A stretch of DNA of 64,000 bases from CAYHDV01 sp047619465 (GCA_047619465.1 JBLHJW010000001.1:37769-101768); one strand, 5' to 3'. Positions 1 to 8,441 are shown, numbered from the stretch's first letter. Notes: generated from the letters alone by a model not told the origin. Made by a program: numbers and translations.

Positions 1-136
1 CTTAATGGAAGAACATCCAGTCTTTGGAACAACTATATAGACTAACTTTTTTTTATTCTCAATAATAAAATTTGTAAGACTAAAGTTGTCATGATACAAT
101 CGAATCATCAAACTTCTAATAATCCTAACAATTGGG

Positions 137-1414
137 TTATTTCTTTTTTTCATGATTTAGATACTTTAACATTATTATTTGGACAACAATAGCAATTACA
201 AATTCTGTTGGCAAAGCAAGGGAAATCACAAGGTTTTTATTTTCAGAATGATATGATAGCAAGAAAAAAGTTACAACAAAAGCGACCAACCCTACAGTCC
301 GATAGAAATACATAATCTTAATCTGTTTGGTTGCAACAAACAACTGATCAAGCAAGTTTCGAATTGGGGCAAGGAATATTAAAGAACCCAGAAAAATGCT
401 GGGAAGAACAAAATCAGTGTACTCAGGAAAAAAATGCCTAATTAGAGATCCTGAGATCAATGTATAAAAAACAAAAATTGCGAACAGAAAAATAAAATAA
501 GCAAATATTTTTTTGTAAAAAATTATTCTTTCAGATGTAAGACTCCAGTCTTTCCCAGCAAGTTTTGGCAAGGATAGCTGTGTGACAAAACCTGTCAAAC
601 CTCTAATAGCATTGGGAAAAGCGAGGGCTACAACATATCCAGCAAGCATTACTGGGCCTAAGAAGTGCCAGACCATAAGCTTATCCATTTGATCAGATAC
701 TGTAGTCAGAACCCCCGTTAATGATAGTTTTTTTCCATAAGAAATAACTTCTTTGGTTTGGATCTCATCATATCTCTCATCAATTTTCTTGGCGGTCATT
801 TTAAAAAGGGCGCTTCTTGAGATTAATTGCCCAAGGAAAAATGCAAGAACCACAGCAAGTACATTATCTGTAAACAACACCGCAAGAATCACAAATAATG
901 ATTGAACCATAAGCCCACCAATCTGGTATATAGAAAATAGCTTAAAATTCTTTTTTCCTCTATAGTAGGCCGTATACAGGTGTAAAGATTCAATAAACGG
1001 AAGCAGAGGAGAAACTAATAGAAAAACAAGGCCAAGAGTCTGATTGCTTCTTATGAAGTAATAGAGTGATAATCCAAGGGCAACTAAAAAACCAATAAAG
1101 CTCCATTTTATACGCTTTTTAACAACCCTCCAAAGTGAAACTTTCTCGTTTTTTGAAAATGCCAAGGTTATAGCATTATCCATTCCAGGAAGTGAGAATA
1201 TGAAAAGGAGAGAGATTGTTGAAATAACATATTTATAAACACCAAAATCCTCCTTAGAAAGATGGGTTGTCAAAAATAAAGTAACAACAAAGCCTATAGC
1301 AGCCGCAGCCGCTTTAAAAAGCATTAACCAAAAACCACCCTGAGCAATATATGTCATATCTGTTTTTGTATATTTCTCTGTAAATTTTAATGCTTTTTTA
1401 ATTTTTTCTAACAT
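137..1414 (-). CDS. polysaccharide/oligosaccharide flippase (Wzx-like, MATE superfamily)
   Basis: Multi-spanning membrane protein of about 425 residues with roughly 12 hydrophobic segments, in the pattern of the O-antigen/polysaccharide flippases that move lipid-linked sugars across the membrane. A longer reading begins at a TTG at 1444, but the ATG at 1414 (MLEKIKKALKF) is preceded by AGAAAG and gives a normal N-terminus, so that start is preferred. It lies next to a decayed gmd (GDP-mannose dehydratase) remnant, which suggests the edge of an old surface-sugar locus. The family is clear from topology; the sugar carried is unknown. Confidence 0.8.
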   Translation of the reverse strand: MLEKIKKALKFTEKYTKTDMTYIAQGGFWLMLFKAAAAAIGFVVTLFLTTHLSKEDFGVYKYVISTISLLFIFSLPGMDNAITLAFSKNEKVSLWRVVKKRIKWSFIGFLVALGLSLYYFIRSNQTLGLVFLLVSPLLPFIESLHLYTAYYRGKKNFKLFSIYQIGGLMVQSLFVILAVLFTDNVLAVVLAFFLGQLISRSALFKMTAKKIDERYDEIQTKEVISYGKKLSLTGVLTTVSDQMDKLMVWHFLGPVMLAGYVVALAFPNAIRGLTGFVTQLSLPKLAGKDWSLTSERIIFYKKIFAYFIFLFAIFVFYTLISGSLIRHFFPEYTDFVLPSIFLGSLIFLAPIRNLLDQLFVATKQIKIMYFYRTVGLVAFVVTFFLLSYHSENKNLVISLALPTEFVIAIVVQIIMLKYLNHEKKK

Positions 1415-1444
1415 AATCTTTCTGTATATTAAAATAAGACTCAA

Positions 1445-1679
1445 CTTTAATTATGTTCGTAGGACCTATCAGTTTTCCATAGTGAAACATGTGACTCTTG
1501 TCTTTTTTATTATGATATTAATACAAGTATTCAACACGTGTGATATTGAAGAATGAGAACCATCTCTTGGGCCCATTAACCTCTTATCATTTACTTACAA
1601 GGGGTTCAGCTAGATATGAGCCATCCTGGCCTGTTATACCGGTTATTAGGGCTATTTTATTGTTTTCTGGTTGTTCCAT
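1445..1679 (-). pseudogene. gmd: decayed 5' remnant of GDP-mannose 4,6-dehydratase (gmd)
   Basis: Reading from the ATG at 1679, the first 24 codons carry the NAD-binding Rossmann start of Gmd (ALITGITGQDGSYLAE), then a TGA stop at 1587-1589. Further downstream, out of continuous frame, SHMFHYGKLIGPTNIIK at about 1445-1496 matches the Gmd segment usually reading LHYGDLTDSTNLIRI. The rest of the ~340-residue enzyme is missing, cut off where the flippase gene begins. A strong Shine-Dalgarno (AAAGGAGA) remains 10 bases before the ATG, unlike nearly all other genes here. I infer an inactivated, possibly foreign, sugar-nucleotide gene. Confidence 0.75.
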
Positions 1680-1818
1680 ATTGATCAAAGTCTCCTTTAT
1701 TTATTAATTATATCTCATATTATACCACCTGAAAGCGATCGTAAAGGATCCGAGAAAATAAAAAACCCTGTCTCTAAAAATTAAGACACTGAAACCTCTT
1801 TAATTTAGTGAAATAATT

Positions 1819-1848
1819 AAAAAAACCGAACATAACTGTCCGGTTTTC
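1819..1848 (-). terminator. intrinsic terminator of the collagen-like gene
   Basis: Minus-strand hairpin ACCGGAC/GTTCGGT (one G-T pair) followed by a run of seven T, two bases after the stop codon of the collagen-like gene. Confidence 0.8.
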
Positions 1849-1850
1849 TC

Positions 1851-3308
1851 TTATTCATTTGGCTTCAATCTTGGATAGCAGCAACGATGCCGATAACCAG
1901 TCTCATTTTGACCATTATGGGTAACGCTTTGACAATCACCATTACCCCAAAGAACAAAATCGTTATTAATATCACTAGTTGCATCATCAACCCATTCCCA
2001 ATTATTTTTCATATTAACTAAATTTAACTGGCTTTCAAGTTCGCATGCAGCTCTCCATTGACCAGAAGAACAAAGGTTTCCATCTTTCTCAACACATTTT
2101 TTTGATGATTGCCACCAGCTAAGTCCACCAGAGTCGTCTATATCAATACAGTAGTTTGCGTTAACGGCAACAGAACCTGTTGGACAACCAATAGAAATAG
2201 GGTGAGTTATAACAACACTATCCCCTCCCGAAATAAAAATTGTATCACCTGAGATACTAAGATATTGAGCTATCCCTAGACCAGGATCGCCCTGCAATCC
2301 TTGTAGGCCTGTTGGACCAATGGGTCCAGTTGACCCCTGCAAACCAATGATTCCTTGTAATCCCTGAAGTCCTTGTTGTCCTTCAGAGCCTGTGGGACCT
2401 GTGGGGCCTGTACTTCCAATCAATCCTTGAGGTCCAGTAGAGCCAGTAGGTCCTTCTTGGCCATTTAACCCTGTATTACCAACTAAGCCTTGAACCCCTT
2501 GCGGTCCGGTAGATCCTGATATCCCTTGCTGACCTTGAATCCCATTGGGACCCATGACACCTGTTGACCCAGTGGGACCAGATAAACCAATCAAACCTTG
2601 TGGACCTTGGATTCCATCTACACCAGTAATACCTTGGGGGCCAGTGGGTCCAATAGACCCTTGTACACCGATAGAACCATCTTGACCTGGAAACCCTTGA
2701 GGGCCTTCTGGACCTGTTGTTCCCTGGATTCCTACAACACCTTGTGGACCGGTTGCACCTATACTTCCTTGCAGGCCTGTGGAACCTGTCAAACCCTGAG
2801 GTCCAGTAGGACCAATTGATCCAGTCAGACCTTGCGGCCCTGATAAGCCAATAGGTCCTGTCGGTCCAGCGGGACCTGCAGGGCCAGGATCTTCTGAGCT
2901 ACCTGATGTTTCAGCATACAGCGCATACGGAACAGATAAGAGCTGAGAAGCGCCTAGGAATTCATACTCCAAAGAAGATCCATTCCAGAGTTCAATCTTC
3001 AGGAAATAATTTCCTGAAGACCAATCTATAGAAGAAAATACACCAGAAACAACTTGACCACCTCCAACATGAAGAGTGAATAATCCAAACTGATTTGTTG
3101 TAGGACTGTGAACCTCCTGATAGGATGGCTGGTTCTGAGGGTCAGTAGGTACGATAGAGATTCTAATCTCAATTGATTGATTTACCATAATTATACCTCC
3201 AGCGTCACGAGCTACAGCTTGATAGCTAAACCTCTGTGGTGGAGAAGTCTGCTGAGCAAAAAGAGGGTAAGAAAAAAGCATAGTCACGGCAAGCATTAGA
3301 TTTTTCAT
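1851..3308 (-). CDS. secreted collagen-like (Gly-X-Y) surface protein, Bacteroidota-style N-terminal domain
   Basis: 485 residues. Residues 1-18 are a signal peptide ending FAQQ. Residues about 22-133 form a beta domain with phrases typical of Bacteroidota cell-surface proteins (RFSYQAVARDAGG, TTNQFGLFTLHVG, LLSVPYALYAET). Residues about 140-345 are uninterrupted Gly-X-Y triplets rich in GPQG, GPTG and GSTG. The last ~110 residues hold eight or more cysteines, including CSSGQWRAACE, which resembles lectin-like/FGE-like tail domains. The Gly-X-Y block implies a trimeric stalk holding the C-terminal head away from the cell. The signal peptide ends in the QQ style common in Bacteroidota, so gene transfer from that phylum is likely. 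Confidence 0.8.
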   Translation of the reverse strand: MKNLMLAVTMLFSYPLFAQQTSPPQRFSYQAVARDAGGIIMVNQSIEIRISIVPTDPQNQPSYQEVHSPTTNQFGLFTLHVGGGQVVSGVFSSIDWSSGNYFLKIELWNGSSLEYEFLGASQLLSVPYALYAETSGSSEDPGPAGPAGPTGPIGLSGPQGLTGSIGPTGPQGLTGSTGLQGSIGATGPQGVVGIQGTTGPEGPQGFPGQDGSIGVQGSIGPTGPQGITGVDGIQGPQGLIGLSGPTGSTGVMGPNGIQGQQGISGSTGPQGVQGLVGNTGLNGQEGPTGSTGPQGLIGSTGPTGPTGSEGQQGLQGLQGIIGLQGSTGPIGPTGLQGLQGDPGLGIAQYLSISGDTIFISGGDSVVITHPISIGCPTGSVAVNANYCIDIDDSGGLSWWQSSKKCVEKDGNLCSSGQWRAACELESQLNLVNMKNNWEWVDDATSDINNDFVLWGNGDCQSVTHNGQNETGYRHRCCYPRLKPNE

Positions 3309-3360
3309 TATATTTGGTTTTGAATTTTACGATTTTCCAAAGTATATCAGAGTCTGTGAT

Positions 3361-3500
3361 TCGTTGCGAGGAAAGTTAGTCTTTGCGAATGAAATGAAGC
3401 AATCCATTATTTCTGATGGTTTACTTCTAGATTGCCACGTCGGAATTCCTCGCAATGACGGGTTTTTGTTTTTGCGAGCTTGTCGAAGCAATCCAGGACC
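3361..3500. repeat. palindromic TCATTGCGAG-type interspersed repeat, cluster A
   Basis: Contains TTTGCGAATGAAATGAAGC at 3382-3400 and GATTGCCACGTC...CCTCGCAATGACG at 3430-3461, then TTTGCGAGCTTGTCGAAGC at 3471-3489. These are diverged copies of the motif found at 3816-4016 and 8316-8420, in both orientations, so that neighbouring copies can fold into long hairpins. The cluster ends about 25 bases before the GIY-YIG gene. Confidence 0.8.
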
Positions 3501-3503
3501 ATG

Positions 3504-3509
3504 TATAAT
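3504..3509 (+). promoter_or_regulatory. -10 box (TATAAT) six bases before the GIY-YIG start
   Basis: TATAAT followed by six bases (AAATTC) and the ATG at 3516. This matches the leaderless spacing seen at other genes in the window and helps choose the start codon. Confidence 0.55.
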
Positions 3510-3515
3510 AAATTC

Positions 3516-3806
3516 ATGTCACGAAAACTTCCATGTATATATATACTTACAAACAAAAGAAACGGAACCCTTTACACCGGAGTAACTTCGAACCTGAAGC
3601 AACGAATTTATCAGCATAAAAATAATGAAACAGAGGGCTTTACCAAAAAATATAAAGTTCACATACTTGTATTTTATGAATTTGGCGATTCTATGGAAGG
3701 AGCAATTATGAGAGAAAAACAGATAAAGGCTGGATCAAGAAAGAGAAAAATTGATTTAATAGAAAGAATGAACCCTCTCTGGGAGGATTTATTTGATACT
3801 CTGTAA
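3516..3806 (+). CDS. GIY-YIG family small endonuclease
   Basis: 96 residues forming a single GIY-YIG nuclease domain: CIYILTNKRNGTLYTGVTSNL at the N-terminus (the GIY and YIG strands read CIYIL and LYTGV), R at QRIYQHKN, and the catalytic-type Glu region MEGAIMREKQIK. Stand-alone members are putative DNA-nicking enzymes of unknown role. The ATG at 3516 was chosen over ATG 3501 and TTG 3480 because a TATAAT sits six bases upstream and homologues begin close to the first strand. The gene sits directly between two clusters of palindromic repeats, suggesting that the nuclease and repeats form one unit. Confidence 0.85.
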   Translation: MSRKLPCIYILTNKRNGTLYTGVTSNLKQRIYQHKNNETEGFTKKYKVHILVFYEFGDSMEGAIMREKQIKAGSRKRKIDLIERMNPLWEDLFDTL

Positions 3807-3815
3807 GCTAATTCT

Positions 3816-4016
3816 GGATTGCTTCGTTCCTCGCAATGACGGGTTTTTTAAGAGGAATGGAACGTTGTGAAATGACATTGCAATCTATTTTGTCTTTGCG
3901 AGGAGTTTTGACGACGCGGCAATCTAGTTTATTTTATGGTTATCTCTGGATTGCTTCGTTCCTCGCAATGACGAAGCTACTGGGTTGCCGAGTCTTGCAT
4001 CCTCGCAAAGACAGGA
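3816..4016. repeat. palindromic TCATTGCGAG-type interspersed repeat, cluster B
   Basis: Four copies in alternating orientation: GGATTGCTTCGTTCCTCG at 3816-3833 continuing to CAATGACG; GTCTTTGCGAGGAGTTTTG with GACGCGGCAATCTA at 3892-3926; a second GGATTGCTTCG copy at 3948-3973; and a diverged copy at 3981-4013 (GGGTTGCCGAG...CCTCGCAAAGAC). The 20-base core CTTCGTTCCTCGCAATGACG is identical in the first and third copies and in both copies of cluster C beyond the S-layer gene. Confidence 0.85.
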
Positions 4017-4021
4017 ATAAC

Positions 4022-4048
4022 AAAAAACACCCTTGCGGGTGTTTTTTG
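4022..4048 (-). terminator. intrinsic terminator of the S-layer-like gene
   Basis: Perfect hairpin AAAAAACACCC/GGGTGTTTTTT with loop TTGC. T-runs flank both sides, so it can act in both directions; it lies 45 bases after the stop of the 1135-residue gene. Confidence 0.85.
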
Positions 4049-4092
4049 TATTAGAGTTTTAAGGCTCTAATTTACTCACTACTTAATCTACC

Positions 4093-7000
4093 TTATGAAG
4101 GGTTGATGTGTAGTTGTGAGTACTCGGTAGACATCATATCTCCACGCCATAGCACATCTGCTACTGCGTTTGCGAAGTTGGCTCCGTCAATTCCGAAGTC
4201 TAGATCTGCCCCTGTTGAGCTATCTAGTTGAAGTTGGATAGAGTCATTGTTTGCTGTCAAAGCTGAAGTATTGTATGTAACATACACTATTTCGCTTGAT
4301 CCAGCTGAAACTACAAGCTCATTTGTAACGAAGTCCAAAGTGATTTCGTTTGTAGCTGTTCCTGTAGCAACTGATGTTGATGAAAGAATAACACCAAGCT
4401 CATCTTTGAATGTCATCAAAAGATTTGCGGCTCCAGATGCTTGTACAACAATAGATTGCAATACAATCTTGTTACCGTTTGCGTTCTGGAATGTAACATC
4501 CTCATCTCCATTAGCTGTGATCTTTAGCTTTCCAACCTGATGGTTGGCGTTGTTTGCCAAAGTTGTGTTTCCAATTGTCATCCACTCAAATGTTGGGTAT
4601 GACTGGAATAGGTTAGCTGAAGTAGATGTACCAACTCCTGCTGAGCCAATAGCTGAACCGGAAGCAAGTCCTGTTCCATCTATATCTCCTGCTGTGGAAA
4701 TTGCAATATTAACTGCATTACCATTTGCTGCTGATGAGAAGTCTACATCTCGTGTTGAAGCTTTAACTGCAACCTTGATGTAGTCATTTCGTGGAATTTC
4801 CACTGCTCCTTCAGCCCACTCAGCTGTAGCTGTAGTACCTGTGTTAGCAACTGCAACTGCAGATCCTAAGTTGGCACCATTCTTATCCATAGCTTGGAAG
4901 TAGTATGTATCTACTACTGATGAAGCTCCGGTTCCTCCAGCTGTCATAATAAGTGAGTCAAGCTCGATATCTTCAACGCTGCTAGCAGCAAGTCGGAAGA
5001 TAGCAAGTGTTTCCATACCTCCTTGATTATCATCAAGAACTACTCCTTCGTTTGGTGATGAAGAATCAACTGTGACTGTAAGTACTCCTGTAGACTCTGA
5101 AGTCATAGCTTGTCCTGCACCTGAAGGTGTAACTACAATTGCATCTCCTGTATCAGCTCCTGTAGCTGTTAAAGCAGAAAGGTCAACTGTGTAAGTATCG
5201 TTTGATCCTGCAGCTGTTGATCCTGATGAAAGATCAGCAACAAATGCAACTCGTACAGATGTATCTTTTGCAACTGTGAACACCTCTGAAAGGTTGTACG
5301 CTTGTGTTGCAGCTGAAATCTGTTCTAGATCAGAAATCTCAGTTTCGAATCGGTCTCCTCTTTCTGAGTCATTTCCTGTTCCGGCAAGGTCAGCCCATAG
5401 AGATGCATTGTCAAGGTCAGCATATGCTGCAGTACCTGCAATAGCAAATCCAGCAGTAATATCTGAAATCTCTACATCCTCTCCTGATCCTACAGCAGAG
5501 AAGTCAAGGTGTGCCCATACGAAGTCTTGTGCTCCAACGGCCACATCTTGTGCTCCTGGTGTTGTAAGAGTTGTAGCAGTAAGTGAACCAGCTTCAATTG
5601 TAAGCGTGTTACCTGCTACTGCTGATGCTGGTGCTGCTGTAAGAGTATCATTTGATGATATTCCCTTTACAGTAATTGTTGTTGCTGAGTTATCAACTCC
5701 AGCTTTAATTGTATCTGCTGAACCAAAAGCTGTTCCAAGATCAGCGTATACACCAACCTTTGTAGTTCCTACAAGGAATTCCATTGTGTCAGTAAATACG
5801 ATCTTGTCTCCTGATACAGCGTCATTTGGACCTGAAAGCGTTTCTCCAGATTCGAAGTTCTTAAGAACAACGTTTGTAACATCTCCAAAAGCAGGACCTC
5901 CTGCTAGATCGATGTCAACTTGGAAGCTTGTTACTTGAACCTCTTCTCCTGTAACGATAACGTCCAGAACTGCAAGAAGCCTGTCATCTCCTTCTGTAAC
6001 ATTTCCTGTTGCTGGTGTCTCTGAAGACTTAGCTACAGTAAACGCTCCTGCTGCGATAGTTTGGTTTGATGTACCTTGTCCATCAAAGCCAGATGCCCAT
6101 GATCCGTTTGTAGGTGTAATGTAGTAACCATAATCGTTACCCATTGCCATTACTCGAACGTCTGAACCATCTGTTAGGTCAGCGTTAATTGTAAGTCCTG
6201 TTCCATCTGTAAGATCAAGTCGGATTTGGAATCGGTGATTATCACCTTCTTCCAATACCATTCCTAGACCGTTGAATGTAGCAAGTCCTTGTGCATCCCA
6301 CCCTGATACTGTAGCGATTGTTGCTCCATCTGTAACAGAGTAAAGCTCAATGTTTGCAGCGTCATCTGAAGATGCTGATCCTCGCTTTTCAACTTGGATC
6401 TGCTCGATTGTTACAGCTTCTGTAGAACCTGCAGTAATCTTGAACTTGTTAACGATAACGTCAGTGTCTCCAACATCTGGTGTTGAGTCTGAAGTTGTTC
6501 CGTCCTTAGCAACAGTAAGAGAACCAATTGATAGGCTCAATATTTCGAACTCATCTCCTGTAACAGGGAATGATCCGTCTACGTCAGGTGAACCAGAGAA
6601 ATCGATATCATCCATAGAATCAATACCGAAGTATGCTGATTGCCCCTGTGTAGCTACTGAGTCAACTCCTGCTCGCAAGTAGAACATTGTAGTTTCACCA
6701 GACATAACCTCTAGGTTAGGTGAGAATGAAAGTTTTACTTGGTTTGAAGAGTTAAGTGTTCCAGCTGATGTAAGTGCTACACCATCTGCATCAAGAACCT
6801 TTAGGTTCTCCCAGTTAGAGTTAACTGACTGACCGTATCGAGTGAACGTAATGTCATCGATAGATAGGTCGTCTTCTCCAGCAGAGATTTCAAATGCAAA
6901 CACGTTAGCGTTTCCACCTGTTGCGATCATTCCTCCATCAAGAGAAACTCCGTCAACCTCTCCTGCTCCAACTCCTTCTGGTGTTGATGATTCTCCTTCT

Positions 7001-7500
7001 GATTCTCCTTCTGATTCACAGTTGTCAGAAACATAAGCTAGGTATGAAGCCTGTGTGTTTGGTCCCCATACACCATCTGGTGTTGTTCCAATAATTTCTT
7101 GGAAGTACTGTACAACACCTGTTGTAAGTGGTCCAAAGGCTGAGTCCTCAACTAGAGGTGCCATAGATCCGTTTGAAAGATCTAGAATTTGGTTCATAGC
7201 TTTTTGAATTGCTAGAACGTTTGCTCCTGACATACCACTTCGAACAATTGATGATGTTCCGTAAGTATCACATGAAGTCATTGATGATGAACCGCTTCCC
7301 ATTGTTGGCTCACCGTTAAGTGCTGATTCCACATCGGCTAGTGTTGATGCTGGTGCATCAAAAGATGATAGCAATCCTAGGATCGCATCGATCTGAGTTT
7401 GTGTTAGAGCTTGGGCTGTTGGAAGTGCAACGAATCCGAAGATTGTTGTAGCAACCAAAAGCGCAGTCAAAGCTCCTGAAAGTTTTTTAGTAATTTCCAT
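4093..7500 (-). CDS. giant secreted protein with peptidoglycan-binding domain, putative S-layer protein
   Basis: 1135 residues. A signal peptide (about 1-31, ending TAQA) is followed by a short helical segment (LTQTQIDAILGLLSSF) and a PG_binding_1-type domain at about 78-160 (VRSGMSGANVLAIQKAMNQ, FGPLTTGVVQYFQ, TPDGVWGPNTQASYLAY). A Glu/Ser/Gly linker (SEGESEGESS) leads into ~960 residues of beta-rich, Thr/Ser/Ala/Asp/Gly-rich repeats with no lysine-rich regions and no LPXTG motif. This layout is typical of proteins proposed as the S-layer of Patescibacteria, with the N-terminal domain gripping the wall. It has a long structured leader and a strong terminator, consistent with very high expression. 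The S-layer role is inferred. Confidence 0.8.
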   Translation of the reverse strand: MEITKKLSGALTALLVATTIFGFVALPTAQALTQTQIDAILGLLSSFDAPASTLADVESALNGEPTMGSGSSSMTSCDTYGTSSIVRSGMSGANVLAIQKAMNQILDLSNGSMAPLVEDSAFGPLTTGVVQYFQEIIGTTPDGVWGPNTQASYLAYVSDNCESEGESEGESSTPEGVGAGEVDGVSLDGGMIATGGNANVFAFEISAGEDDLSIDDITFTRYGQSVNSNWENLKVLDADGVALTSAGTLNSSNQVKLSFSPNLEVMSGETTMFYLRAGVDSVATQGQSAYFGIDSMDDIDFSGSPDVDGSFPVTGDEFEILSLSIGSLTVAKDGTTSDSTPDVGDTDVIVNKFKITAGSTEAVTIEQIQVEKRGSASSDDAANIELYSVTDGATIATVSGWDAQGLATFNGLGMVLEEGDNHRFQIRLDLTDGTGLTINADLTDGSDVRVMAMGNDYGYYITPTNGSWASGFDGQGTSNQTIAAGAFTVAKSSETPATGNVTEGDDRLLAVLDVIVTGEEVQVTSFQVDIDLAGGPAFGDVTNVVLKNFESGETLSGPNDAVSGDKIVFTDTMEFLVGTTKVGVYADLGTAFGSADTIKAGVDNSATTITVKGISSNDTLTAAPASAVAGNTLTIEAGSLTATTLTTPGAQDVAVGAQDFVWAHLDFSAVGSGEDVEISDITAGFAIAGTAAYADLDNASLWADLAGTGNDSERGDRFETEISDLEQISAATQAYNLSEVFTVAKDTSVRVAFVADLSSGSTAAGSNDTYTVDLSALTATGADTGDAIVVTPSGAGQAMTSESTGVLTVTVDSSSPNEGVVLDDNQGGMETLAIFRLAASSVEDIELDSLIMTAGGTGASSVVDTYYFQAMDKNGANLGSAVAVANTGTTATAEWAEGAVEIPRNDYIKVAVKASTRDVDFSSAANGNAVNIAISTAGDIDGTGLASGSAIGSAGVGTSTSANLFQSYPTFEWMTIGNTTLANNANHQVGKLKITANGDEDVTFQNANGNKIVLQSIVVQASGAANLLMTFKDELGVILSSTSVATGTATNEITLDFVTNELVVSAGSSEIVYVTYNTSALTANNDSIQLQLDSSTGADLDFGIDGANFANAVADVLWRGDMMSTEYSQLHINPS

Positions 7501-7765
7501 AATTAAATTATCTTTAATAATTAGTAGTTCATCTATACGTTTAATTAATACATATAAATGCTACTAGACGCTTTATGTTTAGTTCGACTAAAACTAATAG
7601 CGCTTGTGTTCTACGACAGAACTTTTATTGAACTGTATGTAAAACCGTAATCATATGATTGGGTTTAACAAACTTACAATTACGACCCTCTCTATAAGTT
7701 TCTTTGCAGAAAATAAGTTAAGGATTTTTGCAGTAACTACACTGCATGCATCTGCCTTGTCGACA

Positions 7766-7803
7766 CGACGGATACATGTGGCAACATGTATCGTCCTTTT
7801 TTT
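7766..7803 (+). terminator. plus-strand intrinsic terminator inside the S-layer leader
   Basis: GATACATGT/ACATGTATC stem with loop GGCA, extended past a one-base bulge by GAC/GTC, then seven T. The T-run exists only on the plus strand, antisense to the S-layer leader, and no plus-strand gene lies upstream, so it may end an antisense RNA. Confidence 0.7.
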
Positions 7804-7896
7804 ATTAAGACAAGCGAGGAGCATAGTTAAAATTAATTATGTCCGAGCGAATTCTTAATATAAGGTTTTAACACCTCTTACCTTTTATTTACTGAT

Positions 7897-8086
7897 TGCT
7901 CAGCAAACAAAGAACTTTGAGAAGGTCTAGGAATCCACCTTTGAAAGTCTTGTATTTCAAAAATAAATTCCACTTAAAAATATCGAAATATTTTTAAGAA
8001 AAACAGGATCGTAAACACACTTTTCAGTAAACTGAAAAGTTGTCTGTATTCTGTTTTCAAGGACCTTCTAAACCCTTTGCTGAGCA
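7897..8086 (-). ncRNA. ~190-base highly structured element in the S-layer gene leader (strand not certain)
   Basis: A perfect 11-bp closing helix pairs TGCTCAGCAAA (7897-7907) with 8076-8086. Inside it, AGAAGGTC (7920-7927) pairs with GACCTTCT (8062-8069), AAAACAG pairs with CTGTTTT, and there are two long hairpins: CTTAAAAATAT/ATATTTTTAAG (7973-7998) and ACTTTTCAGT/ACTGAAAAGT (8019-8040). The pairing works on either strand. The upstream minus-strand promoter suggests that it is part of the S-layer 5' leader. I could not match it to RNase P RNA, tmRNA, SRP RNA or 6S RNA. Confidence 0.6.
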
Positions 8087-8182
8087 CTGTAATATAACCA
8101 AAAAGTCACATACAGCCGCCTGACAAAGAGTCACAATACTTTAGCACATACTAGTTAATATTTCTAGTACCTACTGCGTATA

Positions 8183-8213
8183 ATTATATCTTGTATTCAC
8201 TGATAAAAACAAG
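8183..8213 (-). promoter_or_regulatory. probable promoter of the S-layer-like gene
   Basis: Minus-strand TATAAT at 8183-8188 with TTGTTT at 8208-8213 (19-base spacer). Transcription would begin near 8176, giving a leader of about 675 bases that carries the structured element. The wide spacer lowers confidence. Confidence 0.45.
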
Positions 8214-8258
8214 CTATAAGTGTGGAAAAGAGGTAGTAAATAAAGTGCTTATACTCCC

Positions 8259-8276
8259 TTGACTTCCCTAAGTCAA
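8259..8276. repeat. short perfect inverted repeat TTGACTT/AAGTCAA
   Basis: Seven-base arms around CCCT, upstream of the S-layer promoter on the minus strand. It may be a regulator site or a hairpin; the function is unknown. Confidence 0.4.
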
Positions 8277-8315
8277 AGACGATTCAACCGTGCAAATCTT
8301 ACACTTTAAATTTCT

Positions 8316-8420
8316 GGATTTCTTCGTTCCTCGCAATGACGAAGTGGTAGTTCTGAGTTGCTTCGTTCCTCGCAATGACGAGTATTTGTCTTTGCGAGGA
8401 GTATTTACGACGTGGCAATC
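8316..8420. repeat. palindromic TCATTGCGAG-type interspersed repeat, cluster C
   Basis: Two direct copies of the 20-base core CTTCGTTCCTCGCAATGACG (8322-8341 and 8361-8380) and one inverted unit GTCTTTGCGAGGAGT...ACGACGTGGCAATC (8388-8420) that matches the second unit of cluster B almost base for base. With cluster B it brackets the S-layer-like gene and its leader by direct repeats. Confidence 0.85.
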
Positions 8421-8441
8421 TATTTTATTTACCTTTATTTA

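Noticed and set aside
2598..2819. Plus-strand ORF inside the collagen-like gene
   Set aside because: It is the antisense of the Gly-X-Y repeats, which are low in stops on the opposite strand.
4247..7036. Several plus-strand ORFs inside the S-layer-like gene, up to 220 codons
   Set aside because: Antisense shadows of Thr/Ala/Asp/Gly-rich coding sequence; no motifs, and signal peptides or start contexts are lacking.
7897..8086. Assignment of the structured element as RNase P RNA, tmRNA, SRP RNA or 6S RNA
   Set aside because: None of the conserved motifs of the first three were found, and two hairpins inside the closing stem do not fit the simple 6S rod.
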